Position numbers and translations under genes: made by a program. Of a stretch of DNA of 64,000 bases, positions 10,494 through 21,232 are shown piece after piece (positions within the stretch are counted from its first letter, which is position 1; each line of letters starts with the position of its first letter). The stretch is from NCBI GenBank assembly GCA_022036555.1, contig CM039120.1, forward strand, positions 33,443,716-33,507,715, in the 5' to 3' direction. Under the pieces are notes generated by a model. The model saw only the letters and a list, made by a program, of their open reading frames with translations, ran no database searches and was not told the origin of the DNA. The DNA comes from Microstegium vimineum. Its lineage: Eukaryota > Streptophyta > Magnoliopsida > Poales > Poaceae.

Positions 10494-11084
10494 CCTTAGC
10501 AAAAGCAAGTTTATCCAGATTCACCTAAATAGCCATGCATATCCTTGGAGTCTTTATTTTCAGTTAGACGGGTAAGTCTAGCTGAGTACATTCCCGTACT
10601 CAGGGTTTATCCCGTTTGTTGCAAATGGCCAAGTATACTTTGGCTATTGTAAGCACTGTCTTTATCCTGTCGAAGGAGAAGATGAGTAGGCTTTGGGGCA
10701 AGGTCTTCTACGAGCTCATCTTTTGCTGTTGTCGTACCTGGTCTCGTTGGCACCCCTATCTATTAATGATATTACCGTGGAGTAAAACTTTGGGTTCAAG
10801 TTTCAAAATAATGTTTCAGTTGGCCACGTGTGTTGTGGCATGAGTACTACTTATTTGGAACCAAGTGTTGTAATAACTTTATTTCGTACTTCAAGTATTT
10901 TATTTTAATTGTTGGTTCGTTCGAATGTGCATACCTGAGTTTGCGCGATCTTGGTTGGAGATACGATTGTTAGAAATCCTTCGAGATTTCCGGACTACCA
11001 GGATTATATGGGCTCATGTGTTTAAAGTGGCAGTTAAATCGGCTACTTTGGTACTTGATCTCTTATAATTTGGGTGGTTCTGCC
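10494..11084 (+). repeat. 3' part of a Del-type Gypsy LTR replacing the integrase region of Sirevirus C
   Basis: About 590 bp with no match to the Copia copies. It has the look of a chromovirus LTR: a GAGTACATTCCCGTACTC inverted motif near 10585 and an end reading GGGTGGTTCTGCCACA at 11084. The matching 5' LTR half and internal region are absent. I infer a deletion joining Copia pol to this LTR piece; family assignment is tentative. Confidence 0.5.
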
Positions 11085-11449
11085 ACAAGAAGACATCGAG
11101 AAGGTCTGGAAGAGATAGTAAAATCCGCACGAAAAACCTTTCCGAAGGGTAAAGTCCAGCAAACAAGCTCACCACGAGAGTCCAAAATCCAAGAGAGATT
11201 AGGCTTGAAACTCACTTCAAAACCGTCATCAAGGAGTTACGAAACCGAAAGAAGGTTAAAATGCAAATTCGCAACCAAAGCAACATCCTTGAGGACAAAA
11301 GAAGAGTTCACTCGGATCGACCCTCAGGAGACAACCTTACCTTTACTCTTGTCCCCGAATGTAATGTACTCGGTGTGGCGCACGGGGTCGAGGCTGGAGA
11401 ACCACTTGGCACTTCCGATCATATGGCGTGAACATCCGGAATCCACAAG
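11085..11449 (-). pseudogene. pol: Protease and GAG-pre-integrase fragment of Sirevirus C
   Basis: Minus-strand homology to 3386-3745 of element A. The protease core DSGCSRH lies at about 11425-11443. A TAG at 11450-11452 stands where element A has TGG just before it. The segment stops at the foreign LTR piece. Confidence 0.75.
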
Positions 11450-14038
11450 CTAAGTCTCCTCCAGTCCTCCTTCCTACATCAAGAAAAAGACATAGGGTGA
11501 GCAAACGGTACAACACTGGGGTTAGTAAACTGTGAAGGATACCAGTGTTGTCCCATTTGACCAAAGAATGGGTTAGGGGAGAAACCAAACATCTCCTGTC
11601 CCATGGGGAATAGCGATCACCACGATGGGGAAAATATGGTCCACTAGCGAAAGGTGGAGTAAATCCACCGCCACGAGGCCCGTAGTCATATGGGTCACGA
11701 CCGGTACCCCGCCGGGCACAACCACCACGTGGTCTCACCTCCTGAGGCCTAGCACCTTGAGGCATTGTACCTCTAGGCCTAGTAGCACGCCTCCGAACTT
11801 CCGGTTCACGCACCCCAACTAGTGGGTGGTACATGTCCCGGTTATTCAACTCAACCTGCCGCCGATCATCTCTTTTCCTCCTATAGCAAAACTCAGCCAA
11901 ATGCCCATCCTGCTCACAATACTCACAATGGTACCTCACCACACTCTTGGTAGGCACTCTCTTGTTGGGTTGGGTGGCTCTAGCTTTATTAGGAAGGGGA
12001 TCACTAGAGATGTCTGGCAGTGTGTCAAGTGGGTTGCGAAGATGTTTCAGTTTGGCAATCCACACTTGCTTTTGTGGAGTGGTTTTGGGTGGCTCTTCAA
12101 ACACACCATCTCTCATAGGTAGCTTGGTAGGGTCAGTAGGCTTAGGTGGGGAAAATTTGGTGAATTTGGGAGCTGTGGTGGGTTTCTCACTCGCGCTCAC
12201 ACCAATCTTACCAAACATGCTATCATCCTTTCCACCTATAGCAAAGCCTACTCCTGTGCTGCCAGCCCGCTTGCATTGGCTAAGCAGCATTCCCAACTGC
12301 GGCTCTCGGCAAGACACCCAGCTCAAGATGGACTGAAGGTATGTGTTTTCTTCCTCGGTGCGCATCTTGTCGTGTCTGTACGACGCGATCTCAAGCTCCA
12401 AAGCCTCGAAGCGATCCGACCCTCTAGTGCTATCTGAGCTGACCTTCTCTAGCACAGCAATCCTAGCATCTCTCTGTGCCAGCTCAGAACGCAAGCCTAA
12501 GCAAGACTTGCACGCACCAAGTAAGCTAGGCCTAGCCTTTAGCTCACTAACCTCCTTAAGTAGAGTGTCATACTTATCCTGGAGAATGACAAGATCAGAC
12601 ATGTGTATGGCACAAGCATCACACTCTACCTCCTCGGTAACCACTAGCGAGGCCTTAGCGAAATCTAGCTCATGAAGCGCACTAAGGTACTTCGCCTTAA
12701 AGTCGTTCCTCTCGCAAGCGGCACACTTCAGCAAAGCATCCTGACTCATTAAGGTGTCATTTAGGGACTCAAGCTCGAGAGAGAGAGGGATTCGACGGTC
12801 AGTGATACCTCGGGTGTGTCGGAGTCATAGTCGGAGTCATCCTTGCGCTTGACGACCTTGCCTTCTTCAATCGCCATGGTGCAAAAGCCACCGTGCTTGG
12901 CGTCGGCGTAGAAGCATAGGCCATTGAACTTGCCCTCAACCTTTCCCTTCAACTCATCATCGCTCGAGGAAGAACCTCCGTTGGAGGAGGCATCGATGTC
13001 GCTGAGGGAGGCGAGGAAGGCTCGGTGCTTGGCCTTCACCTTGTTGATCACCTTCTTCGAAGACCTTCGGTTGTAGCCGCCCTTGGCCTTGTGCTTGTCC
13101 TCAAAGTGGTGCTCGTGCTTGTCCTTGCGCTTGGTGAAGTCACCCGCAGCTTTCTTGGGGCAGTTTGCGATGAAGTGATCCTCGTCATCGCAACGGTAGC
13201 ACCCCTTGGCCGAGCCACCACGTCGTTGGTTCAAACGGTTGTTGTGAAACCGTGAGAACCTAGTGATGACCAAAGCTAGCTCGTCATCTCCAAGGGCCTC
13301 CACTTGCTCCTCTGTCACAAAGATCAAAGACAGAGCGAACAAAGAGTGTGAAGGGTCAGAGGAGGAAGAAGACGTACCACCGAGGCTAGAAACCAACGCC
13401 ATAGATAGTTTTGACAGGTTTTCAAGCTTGGCCCGGGTCTGGTAGTCAATCTCTGAGGACTTGAGCTTGCTGAACAGCTCATCCACGGTCAGGGCATCAT
13501 AGCCCGATGACTCCTGAATGACAGCCACCTTCATCTCCCATACCTTCTGATCAAGAGCATGCAAAAGCTTGATATCCATCTCATGATCATCATAAGGAAA
13601 GTTGGCTTGATTAGCTCGCATCTTGTTGACGATAGATTGGAAGCGAGTGAACATCCTGTCAACAGATTCGTCGACCAACTAAACAAAGTTCTCGTACTCC
13701 CTACGGTACATGTCGAATAGTTTGGACTTGATCTGAGGATTGCCCTCATGATATCGCACAAGTGATTGCCAGATCTCCCGTGTCGTAGTGAGACTCAAAA
13801 CTCGCTCAAACTCAGGAAGAAACAAACTTGAGAAGAGGATGCTACGGGCTCTTGCATTCGACGCATGTTGCGTGATTTGAAGCTCATTGATCCGAGCACC
13901 AAGAACCACATAGTCCGCATTCTCACAAATCTCCCAGATCTTCGAATCAAGCCCTTGAAGGTAAGCGGACATGTGCACCTTCCAATAGGCGAAATTCGAT
14001 CCATCGAAGAATGGAGGTTTACCAGCACCTCGCTCCAT
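11450..14038 (-). pseudogene. gag: gag polyprotein of Sirevirus C, disrupted
   Basis: Starts at ATG 14038 (MERGAGKPPFFDG), as in element A. Zinc knuckles are CYRCDDEDHFIANC (about 13190) and CEYCEQDGHLAEFC (about 11910). A TAG at 13679-13681 replaces the CAG of element A. A two-base expansion of a CT run near 12775 shifts the frame. The remaining ORFs are long (468 and 305 codons), so this copy is less damaged in gag than element A. The gag frame ends with TGA about 25 nt before the protease frame opens. Confidence 0.88.
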
Positions 14039-14087
14039 GTCGCCTTCGCGGACCAAGAACCGTGTAAGGTGGATTGATCCTTAACCG

Positions 14088-14099
14088 ACTCTGATACCA
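14088..14099 (-). other. Primer-binding site of Sirevirus C
   Basis: The minus strand reads TGGTATCAGAGT, one base different from the site of element A, two bases from the LTR end. Confidence 0.87.
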
Positions 14100-14101
14100 A
14101 T

Positions 14102-16150
14102 TGAAGGACCCAGAATGGCGACCAGAGGGGGGTGAAGGGGAGCCAAATAAAAATCCAACTCAAATGCTTGGCCCTTGTCCCAAACACACCCAAAACTCGA
14201 GCTCGGATGAAATGACGCGCACACGACCTACCAAGTAGGTTTAGACCTTAGGAAGACCCCTAGAGGTGGAGCAGAGCAGTCAAGGAAGGTCGGTGAAAGA
14301 TCAAAACCACGAACTCGAAACGCGACCTGAAAGCGGTGCTCTCAACCTCTAGAGAGGAGAGGCAAGAGTACACACAAAATCCACTTGTGAGAACTGGTCT
14401 CAAAAGTGCCACATCATGTTCCCTACGTGAATACGAATCCAACACAACAAACGGAACTTGATTCGGAGTCCGAACGAGAGAGAAACGAGAAAAACAGCGA
14501 AGCAGTTTTCGTGGAATGTCCGCTCACCAAGGCTCGGACTGTCCGCAGCCTGATTCTGATGAGCGGTGGTCTGTCTGCGGATGAGGCTCGGACTGTCCGC
14601 CGGAAAAAACAAAAAACCCCGAACAGCAAGTCAATAAACTATGTATTTTGACAGATTTACACACTGGACAGTCCGGGAATGAGGCTCGGACAGTCCGCCG
14701 TTGTCCTGGAAAAACAGCCCGAGGAGGTCTGTCTCAACCCCGATCCGCGGACAGTCCACAAATGGGTTGCGGACAGTCCGGGAATGGCTGGACAGACCCG
14801 ATTTGGGGGCAATTTTGAATCGCCTCTCCCCCAAATCTTCCCAAATCACTACCAAATGTTCAACAATAGCAACCAAACTTTGTAGGCATGATCCTAGTGC
14901 TATGGAGGAGCTATCCCGAAGAAATCATCGCTCAATTTGGTGTGAGTAAACGGGAATAAACGAATTTCGTGAAAAAGCTGAAGAACGAAGAACACGAAAG
15001 AGAAATTGCACGATCTGCTTGCTCAAGATGTTTGGGATAAAACCCTTCGGTGCAAATGTTCTCCTCATGATCCCGCACAAATTGGTTCAAACGGAATCGC
15101 CAAACTCGCTCTCAATCAAAAGATCTCATCGCATAAACTTAGAGGATTAGAGAGAAGCAAAATGCGATTAGCAAAGAACACAAGCAAAAGAGACACAATC
15201 ATGAAATCAAAGCCACCATGGCTTACGGAGGGTAAGGCCTCCGATTCCCACAAAAAACAAAGTGCAAATCCTTAAAAAGGTTGGAGAGATCAACCTAGGG
15301 ACCTCATGAACTAGAGAGAGCGTAGAAAGAGAGAGAGGTGGTGCAAATGATTAGGGTTCAAGAGGTGGGATGAGGGATACCCCTTCATCCCCTACTTACC
15401 AAGCTTTGACTATTTCCCAAAGACCCCCCTAGATACATGAGTGAACTACCTAGCCTAAGCACTGCAGTCCAAGCTCTGAAAAATATCTCCCGCAATTTGA
15501 ATAGACGGCCCCGCTTTCTGCCAGGAGTTGTCGTCGCCTCGACGCAACCTACAGGATTCCGCCACGTGCCATCCCCGCCTCCTCGGAAGTGCCACCCGGG
15601 TTTTGACTCCCAAACCTAGGAAACCCGCCACCGGTAGCTTTCGGCTCAACTACAGAACCCCGAGTTTTGAGGCCCAAACTCAGAAACCGTCCTCGGATGG
15701 TTTTGAGGCCCAAACCACCAAACCGCTCGACTCGAGCCACCTTGTCCTCGCTCGGTCGGACTCCGAGTCTCATGAGCCTCCGATCGACCCGCTCGTTCGC
15801 CGTCTTGACTCGGTCGACTCGGTATACCTCCATGTCATGTCGCGCTCGCCGGTGCCAAGCACTAGCCACCACAGCTAGTCCACCGGCGCCCATGGTCCCT
15901 CAGTCCGAGCCTCGCTTCTGCCCTTCACGACTCTCAGTCCATCAGCACAGCAAGCCTCTACTCGACTTTCTCCATGCCATTGACCAGTGTCACTAGGCAT
16001 AGCACCTGCACACCACAAGCCGATAGACAGGCACACATTTTATATCGCAAGATGTTAGTTCAAGCCACTCAAACTGAAACACTCAAGTGTTGGACGATCA
16101 CTCATCATAAAACTGAACATATATGGGTACCTATCCACTATGTGTTCGCA
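14102..16150 (-). repeat. 5' LTR of Sirevirus C
   Basis: 2049 bp; minus-strand ends TGCGAACACATAG (16150) and GGGTCCTTCA (14102). It contains repeated CGGACTGTCCG or CGGACAGTCCG palindromes (for example around 14527-14547, 14585-14597 and 14670-14780), the Sirevirus LTR signature. This subfamily differs from the LTR at 39630, which has CCGGACCA arms instead. The flank after 16150 reads GTTAA; the matching TSD is lost with the 3' end. Confidence 0.9.
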
Positions 16151-16288
16151 GTTAACACATGATCTGCTCATCATATTGCATTCTGCAAGGCGCACGTTCA
16201 TGTAAGATATGGAATTAGAATGGATACAACTAGAATAGATACAACTCACAAATAAAAATACATGCATATTTATTCGTATGAGTAACAC

Positions 16289-16846
16289 TTACACTGCAAA
16301 CATCGTTATGAGTTGTACGTCGAGTCTCTTGAGGTTCTTCATCAACCACATGTCCTCAAATGTAATAATGGTAGTCTGCCTTTCACTTGCAAATACAGCT
16401 GGTGGTATAGACACGTTGATGGTGTCAATGCTAACAGAAGCTACTCTCATGTACTAGTCATGCAGCCTTTTTATACCACTAGGGATCTTGATCAATTTAT
16501 CCCACTGTAGTAGTGGCCTCCCAGAGTGATAACAATCAAGAACATGTTTGTAGTCTTCCTTTATTGGCTTCCTGATATTTAGGCTAATTACCTCAGGCTT
16601 TTTGGCTGACTTCTCGTGCTCATCCAAGTCAAGGATACGAGTAGTGTGTTGACGTCCAATTCCTGCCAAAAATTTGCCCACACCAGCATTATTATTTTTC
16701 TTCTTTGGCTCAAACGGGGATATCAATTTGGGTATTGGAAATTTCTTCTTTGGTTGCGGTGGAGTCACCTTTGTCTGTTTTGGGTCTTTAGGTGTTGGGC
16801 AAGGTGGAGAACTGAATGATGGATCTTTTGGTTCAGGAGGAGCCAT
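16289..16846 (-). pseudogene. ORF fragment of a CACTA (En/Spm)-type transposon
   Basis: Minus strand, ATG at 16846. A Pro/Lys-rich N-terminus (PPQPKKKFPIPK) precedes a segment with CYHSGRPLLQWDKL and IKRLHD, then after an in-frame TAG at 16454-16456 the same frame runs on through YMRVASVSIDTI and FEDMWLMKNLKRLDVQ to a TAA at 16289-16291. In related CACTA-associated proteins, as I recall them, this spot reads HDWYM, so the stop is probably TGG changed to TAG. The assignment rests on pattern memory only. Confidence 0.5.
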
Positions 16847-16873
16847 GATCGGTGACAGTGGAAGAGACTAGGT

Positions 16874-16975
16874 AGGTGGTGATGCTGGGTCTGGAAGAGT
16901 ATGGGCAGGTCGTGATGGTGGGTCTAGAAGAGATTGGTCAGGTGGTGACGGTGGGTCTGGAATAGTCTAGGCAGG
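16874..16975. repeat. 33-bp minisatellite, about three units, interrupted by the LTR element
   Basis: Units start at 16874, 16907, 16940 and 16973 with AGGTGGTGATGSTGGGTCT-like sequence; the fourth is cut by the insertion at 16976 and resumes at 23811. On the minus strand it extends the proline-rich N-terminal region of the CACTA ORF (repeats of the type DPPSPP). Confidence 0.75.
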
Positions 16976-17516
16976 TGTTGGTATTTATTATGCTCATGTA
17001 GAATATTCCGCAAGCGCACAGAAATACCGTTGTAGCGTTTCACCTAGGAGTATTCCAGGGTATCGTATTTATCCTCAGGGAAGCAATGGTTCAAGAATAT
17101 GATACCTAACCATGATGATCCACTAACTAATATACCAACTAAACTATGGTAGAGGTAAATGGTATATATGATAAGTGCAATGACACACAGGAGAAGTTCC
17201 AATGATAAAGAGTAGTTTAGTGAGTGAGGTGGAAAGCGAGCGAGCATAAGGTTTCCAAATATCTATCTCTACTTGCATGGTTCTAACTTAGCAATACAAG
17301 TCATATCAAGCAAGAATAATATTCATACACAATTGCACTTCGGGCCACTAGGTCACTTAGCAACAGAAGGTTGCTAAAACGCCTAGCACAAGAAGGCATA
17401 CGCTTTAAGAACTTTGCCGAACATGGTGGGATCAAAGCCTAGGTAGGTCTGTCACCCCTACTAGGTACCACAAACAAACTGTTGGACAAGTCGCAGACAT
17501 AGGTAAGCGTATAGTC

Positions 17517-17531
17517 TAGACACCATGTCTA
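17517..17531 (-). other. Conserved LTR hairpin (copy 2 of 5)
   Basis: Arms TAGAC and GTCTA, loop ACCAT (plus strand), about 390 nt downstream of the TATA box in element sense. Confidence 0.5.
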
Positions 17532-17922
17532 CACTACATCTCACTACACTAATCCGATATCCGGTGAAATTGATTAGAGCACCGGGTTAAGGGCGGTGAA
17601 CCAGTGCAAAGGTATACTACCATTATCTTACTATCAAACAACTATGACTATTCTAACAACCAATACAACATAACTAGTCATGTTTCAATAAAGTAAAGTA
17701 CTAAGGCAAAGTAGAGAAGATAACTATATAAAATAACTCAAGTCTTCCAAAGAGAGAAATGAATACTAGAAGCATATCAGACCTCCTGGAAGACTAGATC
17801 TGAAGACCAGAGGCTCACTCTAACTCCAAACAACACTAACACTACTACAAGTGCTACATCTTGAGAGAGAGTAGAGATCTCCTCCTTGTGGTGTATCTTG
17901 AATGAGAGAAGGTGAGGGGTCA

Positions 17923-17928
17923 TTTATA
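17923..17928 (-). promoter_or_regulatory. TATA box of the 3' LTR
   Basis: The minus strand reads CACTATAAATGACC. The same box is at 23159-23164 in the other LTR. Confidence 0.6.
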
Positions 17929-18566
17929 GTGGAGAGGTGGAGTAGGGGCTACTCCACCGCCACGTCATCAATCCGCATGATGTATGGTGAGAGCCTTTGG
18001 ATCCTAACCGCCCTTTAGATCAATGGTGCAAGATAATTCAGCATGTGCTTCTTTGCATGCAACATGTTTTTGCATGCAGGCATGCAAGGGAGGTCGACGC
18101 CCCCTAGGCCTTAGGAGGGGGTCGGCCGACCTCCCTATGGGTGGTGGGACCGCTCCAGTCCTTCTAGAAGATGGCCCACATGTCTTCGAGTGTGTGTGCA
18201 CAAGTTGGACCACTTTTGGACATCGGTTTGTACTCTTGCAGGCCCCTGGATCCATATGAAGTGAATATGAGCCGTTTAGAGAAAGCACAAGTTGATCCAA
18301 GGGTGGAGGATCACTTGGGAGTGCTTCTCCTGGATCATGGCCAGCGTGGGAGGCTTGTGGGCCCCATAGGGTGGTCGGCCGACCGCCCTATGTGGGTCCC
18401 ACTAGCTCATTTCTCTCCATTTCCTATAGTCCTGTAAGAAATACTCCATGGACATGTGGAACTAGTTATTGAATAAAATATACTCATGATATGCTTATGT
18501 CCTTCATTGTGAGGTTGTTGACGGTGATTTTGAGCATAGAAAATTATGACATTTTCACCGTCAACA

Positions 18567-18584
18567 AGATCCCCCAAGCTTAAG
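18567..18584 (-). other. Polypurine tract of the non-autonomous element
   Basis: The minus strand reads CTTAAGCTTGGGGGATCT directly before the 3' LTR. This is the plus-strand primer site and confirms orientation. Confidence 0.8.
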
Positions 18585-20131
18585 TCTTTGTTCGTCCTCG
18601 AGTATAGGTTAATGTAAACATGAGCATAACACCTTAAGATATATAGATAACATAAAATTCATTCCAAAACATTTCTTAAACAAGTGGGATATGTGGCATT
18701 AGCTATCATATAACCTTGAGCAGTTGAAAAGTGGAACAATTTTTGAAGCAAAGTCATCTTCCCAATCCATTTCTTAGTAACTTGGAGTTTTTCAAAGCTT
18801 TCACAAGAAAAGCATAGTTCACTTATACTCCTCAAATGGTACTCTCAGATCGTTCAATGGTGTATGATTCCTTACCAAGGTGTTTTACCTTGTTTTGTTT
18901 CATCCTATTTCTAAAAGGTTTATGTGGACCTTAGGTAGGGATAAACATAAAAGGTTTTGTTTTGCATATATTGTAAAGTCAAAACAACGATCCAAGGAGA
19001 AAAATGTCATAATCCTAGATCAAGATGTGCATGTGTGTGGAACATGGCATATGGAAAAATACTCCTTCATTTGATATGATCTCTTTCTAACTTATTATTT
19101 TGAGACATGACTATCATTCTTCTTTTTTCTTTTTTTTCATGAGCCTACAAACTCATATATATTTTTTCAATGCTTTGGACCTTTTTTTGCATATTTTTTT
19201 TTATTTTCTCATACTTTTGCATAGCCCATGTCTCTTCTACTAAAAACTTATTAGAAAGAGAGATCACACCTTTATAATATGGAGCATTTAGTTGGTGGAT
19301 ATGAATGGCATGTTTTTGCGTACTTCCAGTGTAGAAGCAACATATATATGTGGCGTGCATGTGATCTTGACCTTGGGAGTATGACAAAATTCTCAACAAG
19401 GATCAACGATGTTTGACCAAACTCAACACAAGTACAAGTAGCAAATGTAGAAGGTTTTAAACATGCAAGAACATCATATGGATTTGGTAGGAATTTCTCA
19501 CCATTGAGGAGTATGTGACACTATGGTTTTATGAAATTTTATCAAAATCAAGATCTCCAAGCACTTTGAATAGTAAAGGTAGGATTTCTAAGCTAAAACT
19601 ATATCACACATCACAACAACTTAGTCAATATGAGTTTCCTATGAAGATATTTTCCCACAAGCATAAGCATATGTATATGGAATAAAATTTATGCAAGCTT
19701 CTATCTCAAGAATGTCATAAGCATGTCACTTTTCAAAATTTCAATTCAGGTTTGGCTTTAGTTCATTTTGGGTTGCATAAGATCATGTCAAAATATCACA
19801 CATGTACCAAGAAGAGAGGAAGACGTGTCAAACCAGTGTTTTGAAGTGAAGTGTCAGTAGTGGAGGATGACAAGTGGGCCCATAGCTCCATGATAGGGTT
19901 GGCCGACCCCATTAGGAGGCATTACCCTCGAAGGTGTGTCTCCTCTTTGTCCTATATGCATACACCAAACTTCAGCTCAATTGGCTACTCTTGGGACATC
20001 GGCCGACGCCCATATGGTGGCAAAATTGGCTCAAGTTGTGTGTAACAGCATCTTGTCAAGTGTGCATCACTACTGCATTTTTTATATTCTTTGATTGTGG
20101 ACACAAAGACAAGAAAGAGATTAAGTGCATG

Positions 20132-20163
20132 GGTCCTGCTGGTGGAAAAACACCAGCGGAACC
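20132..20163 (-). other. 13-bp stem hairpin shared with the Athila-like element
   Basis: Arms GGTCCTGCTGGTG and CACCAGCGGAACC around a 6-nt loop, with one mismatch and one G-T pair. The counterpart at 35010-35039 has a perfect 9-bp stem with different bases at the varying positions. Confidence 0.55.
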
Positions 20164-21184
20164 AAAACTTCATGCATCATTTTTTAGACTCAAGCACATT
20201 AAAGATTATTAAGTTTATGTCATATGCTTTGTTCATTCTCATGACATGGTTGATAAAATGAGAAGGAAAAGATGAGCATGCATGTAAGATTTGAAAACAT
20301 TTTACAAAAGGGGGTTTAGTTGCTCAACCTATTGAGGTGCTGCCCAACTTACAACTTATGCATCAATGACCATTTTTTCCAACATAGAAAGAATAATACA
20401 TTTATGAAGCATATGAGCAGGAGATCTTTGTATTCTTTTATTCAAAATTTTAATCAAATGCAGTAAAAAAATTTGAAAGGATAAGAATACTTACCTTAGT
20501 GGGGGAGGGAACCTCCCCCAAGCTTGGTCTTTTGAGTGCCCTTGCATCTCCATGTTGTGTTTAGATCTTTTGCTCCATTATTTTTTTATTGCTGCAAGGG
20601 ATTAGTGGACAACACATACCCCAAGAGATACACATGTATTTTCAAGAACGAGTGTTGTTGTCATAGAGGAAGAGGTCATTTTCTATGCTATAGAAAATTG
20701 GTTTTAGTAGTTTAGCATCGAATATTTATCATATGTTTCAAATGATGTTCTCTTCTTGTTCATTAGAATTTCAGAAAATCGAGCAAGGCTAAGGAAAGGG
20801 TGAGCAAAGGTATTTAAAGAGCACCTCAAGCCTTGATTTGTCTCCAAGAATGATCTCATGACTTACCCACCAAAATTTTAAAGGTTTTCCTACAGGGGCT
20901 AGTCCAACTAACAACCGAATTCTATAGAAGTATATTTTGATTCAATAATGAAACTTGACACCATGTCTTGTTTGATTAAGGAAAACTATTTAACCTACGC
21001 ACCATGCTCAATTTCAAAATCCTATGGGAGTACCAACATTTAGCACAACCAGACCAAAGCATATTTTGAACCGAAAAGGGAAGCATGTGAATGAGATTCA
21101 TTTTATTAGATACAAGAACATGAATGGTGAAGCAAAATATTTTTTTGTAAACATGGGTGATTCCCTTCTTTTTTATAAACTTTT

Positions 21185-21232
21185 GATCTACACTAATGAA
21201 CAATTGGTTTTAGTATTCCATTAGTGTAGATC
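21185..21232. other. Perfect 14-bp inverted repeat with 20-nt loop
   Basis: Arms GATCTACACTAATG (21185-21198) and CATTAGTGTAGATC (21219-21232). Fourteen matched pairs in an AT-rich non-coding region is well beyond chance. Function unknown. Confidence 0.6.

Larger units (their letters stand above)
9871..16150 (-). mobile_element. Sirevirus-type Copia element C (5' LTR, gag, part of pol; 3' part lost)
   Basis: Same family as element A, in opposite orientation. From right to left: complete 5' LTR, primer site, gag, protease/pre-integrase piece, a foreign LTR piece in place of the integrase and N-terminal RT, then the C-terminal RT. RNase H, 3' untranslated region and 3' LTR are missing because the sequence is cut at 9870/9871. 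Confidence 0.88.
16976..18566 (-). repeat. 3' LTR of the non-autonomous element
   Basis: 1591 bp. It carries a TATA box (minus strand, 17923-17928), the conserved short hairpin (17517-17531) and two GGTCGGCCGACC palindromes (18120-18131 and 18373-18384). The second lies within a nearly perfect 28-bp palindrome with arms starting CATAGGG. Confidence 0.9.

Noticed and set aside
15528..15893. ORFs in both strands of the Sirevirus LTRs (also near 39786-40344 and 50114-50600)
   Set aside because: They recur because the LTR recurs; no consistent frame or domain, and they lie in non-coding LTR sequence.
19100..19215. Possible microsatellite or promoter in the T-rich tract
   Set aside because: Low-complexity T-rich DNA without a clear repeat unit; nothing further to support.
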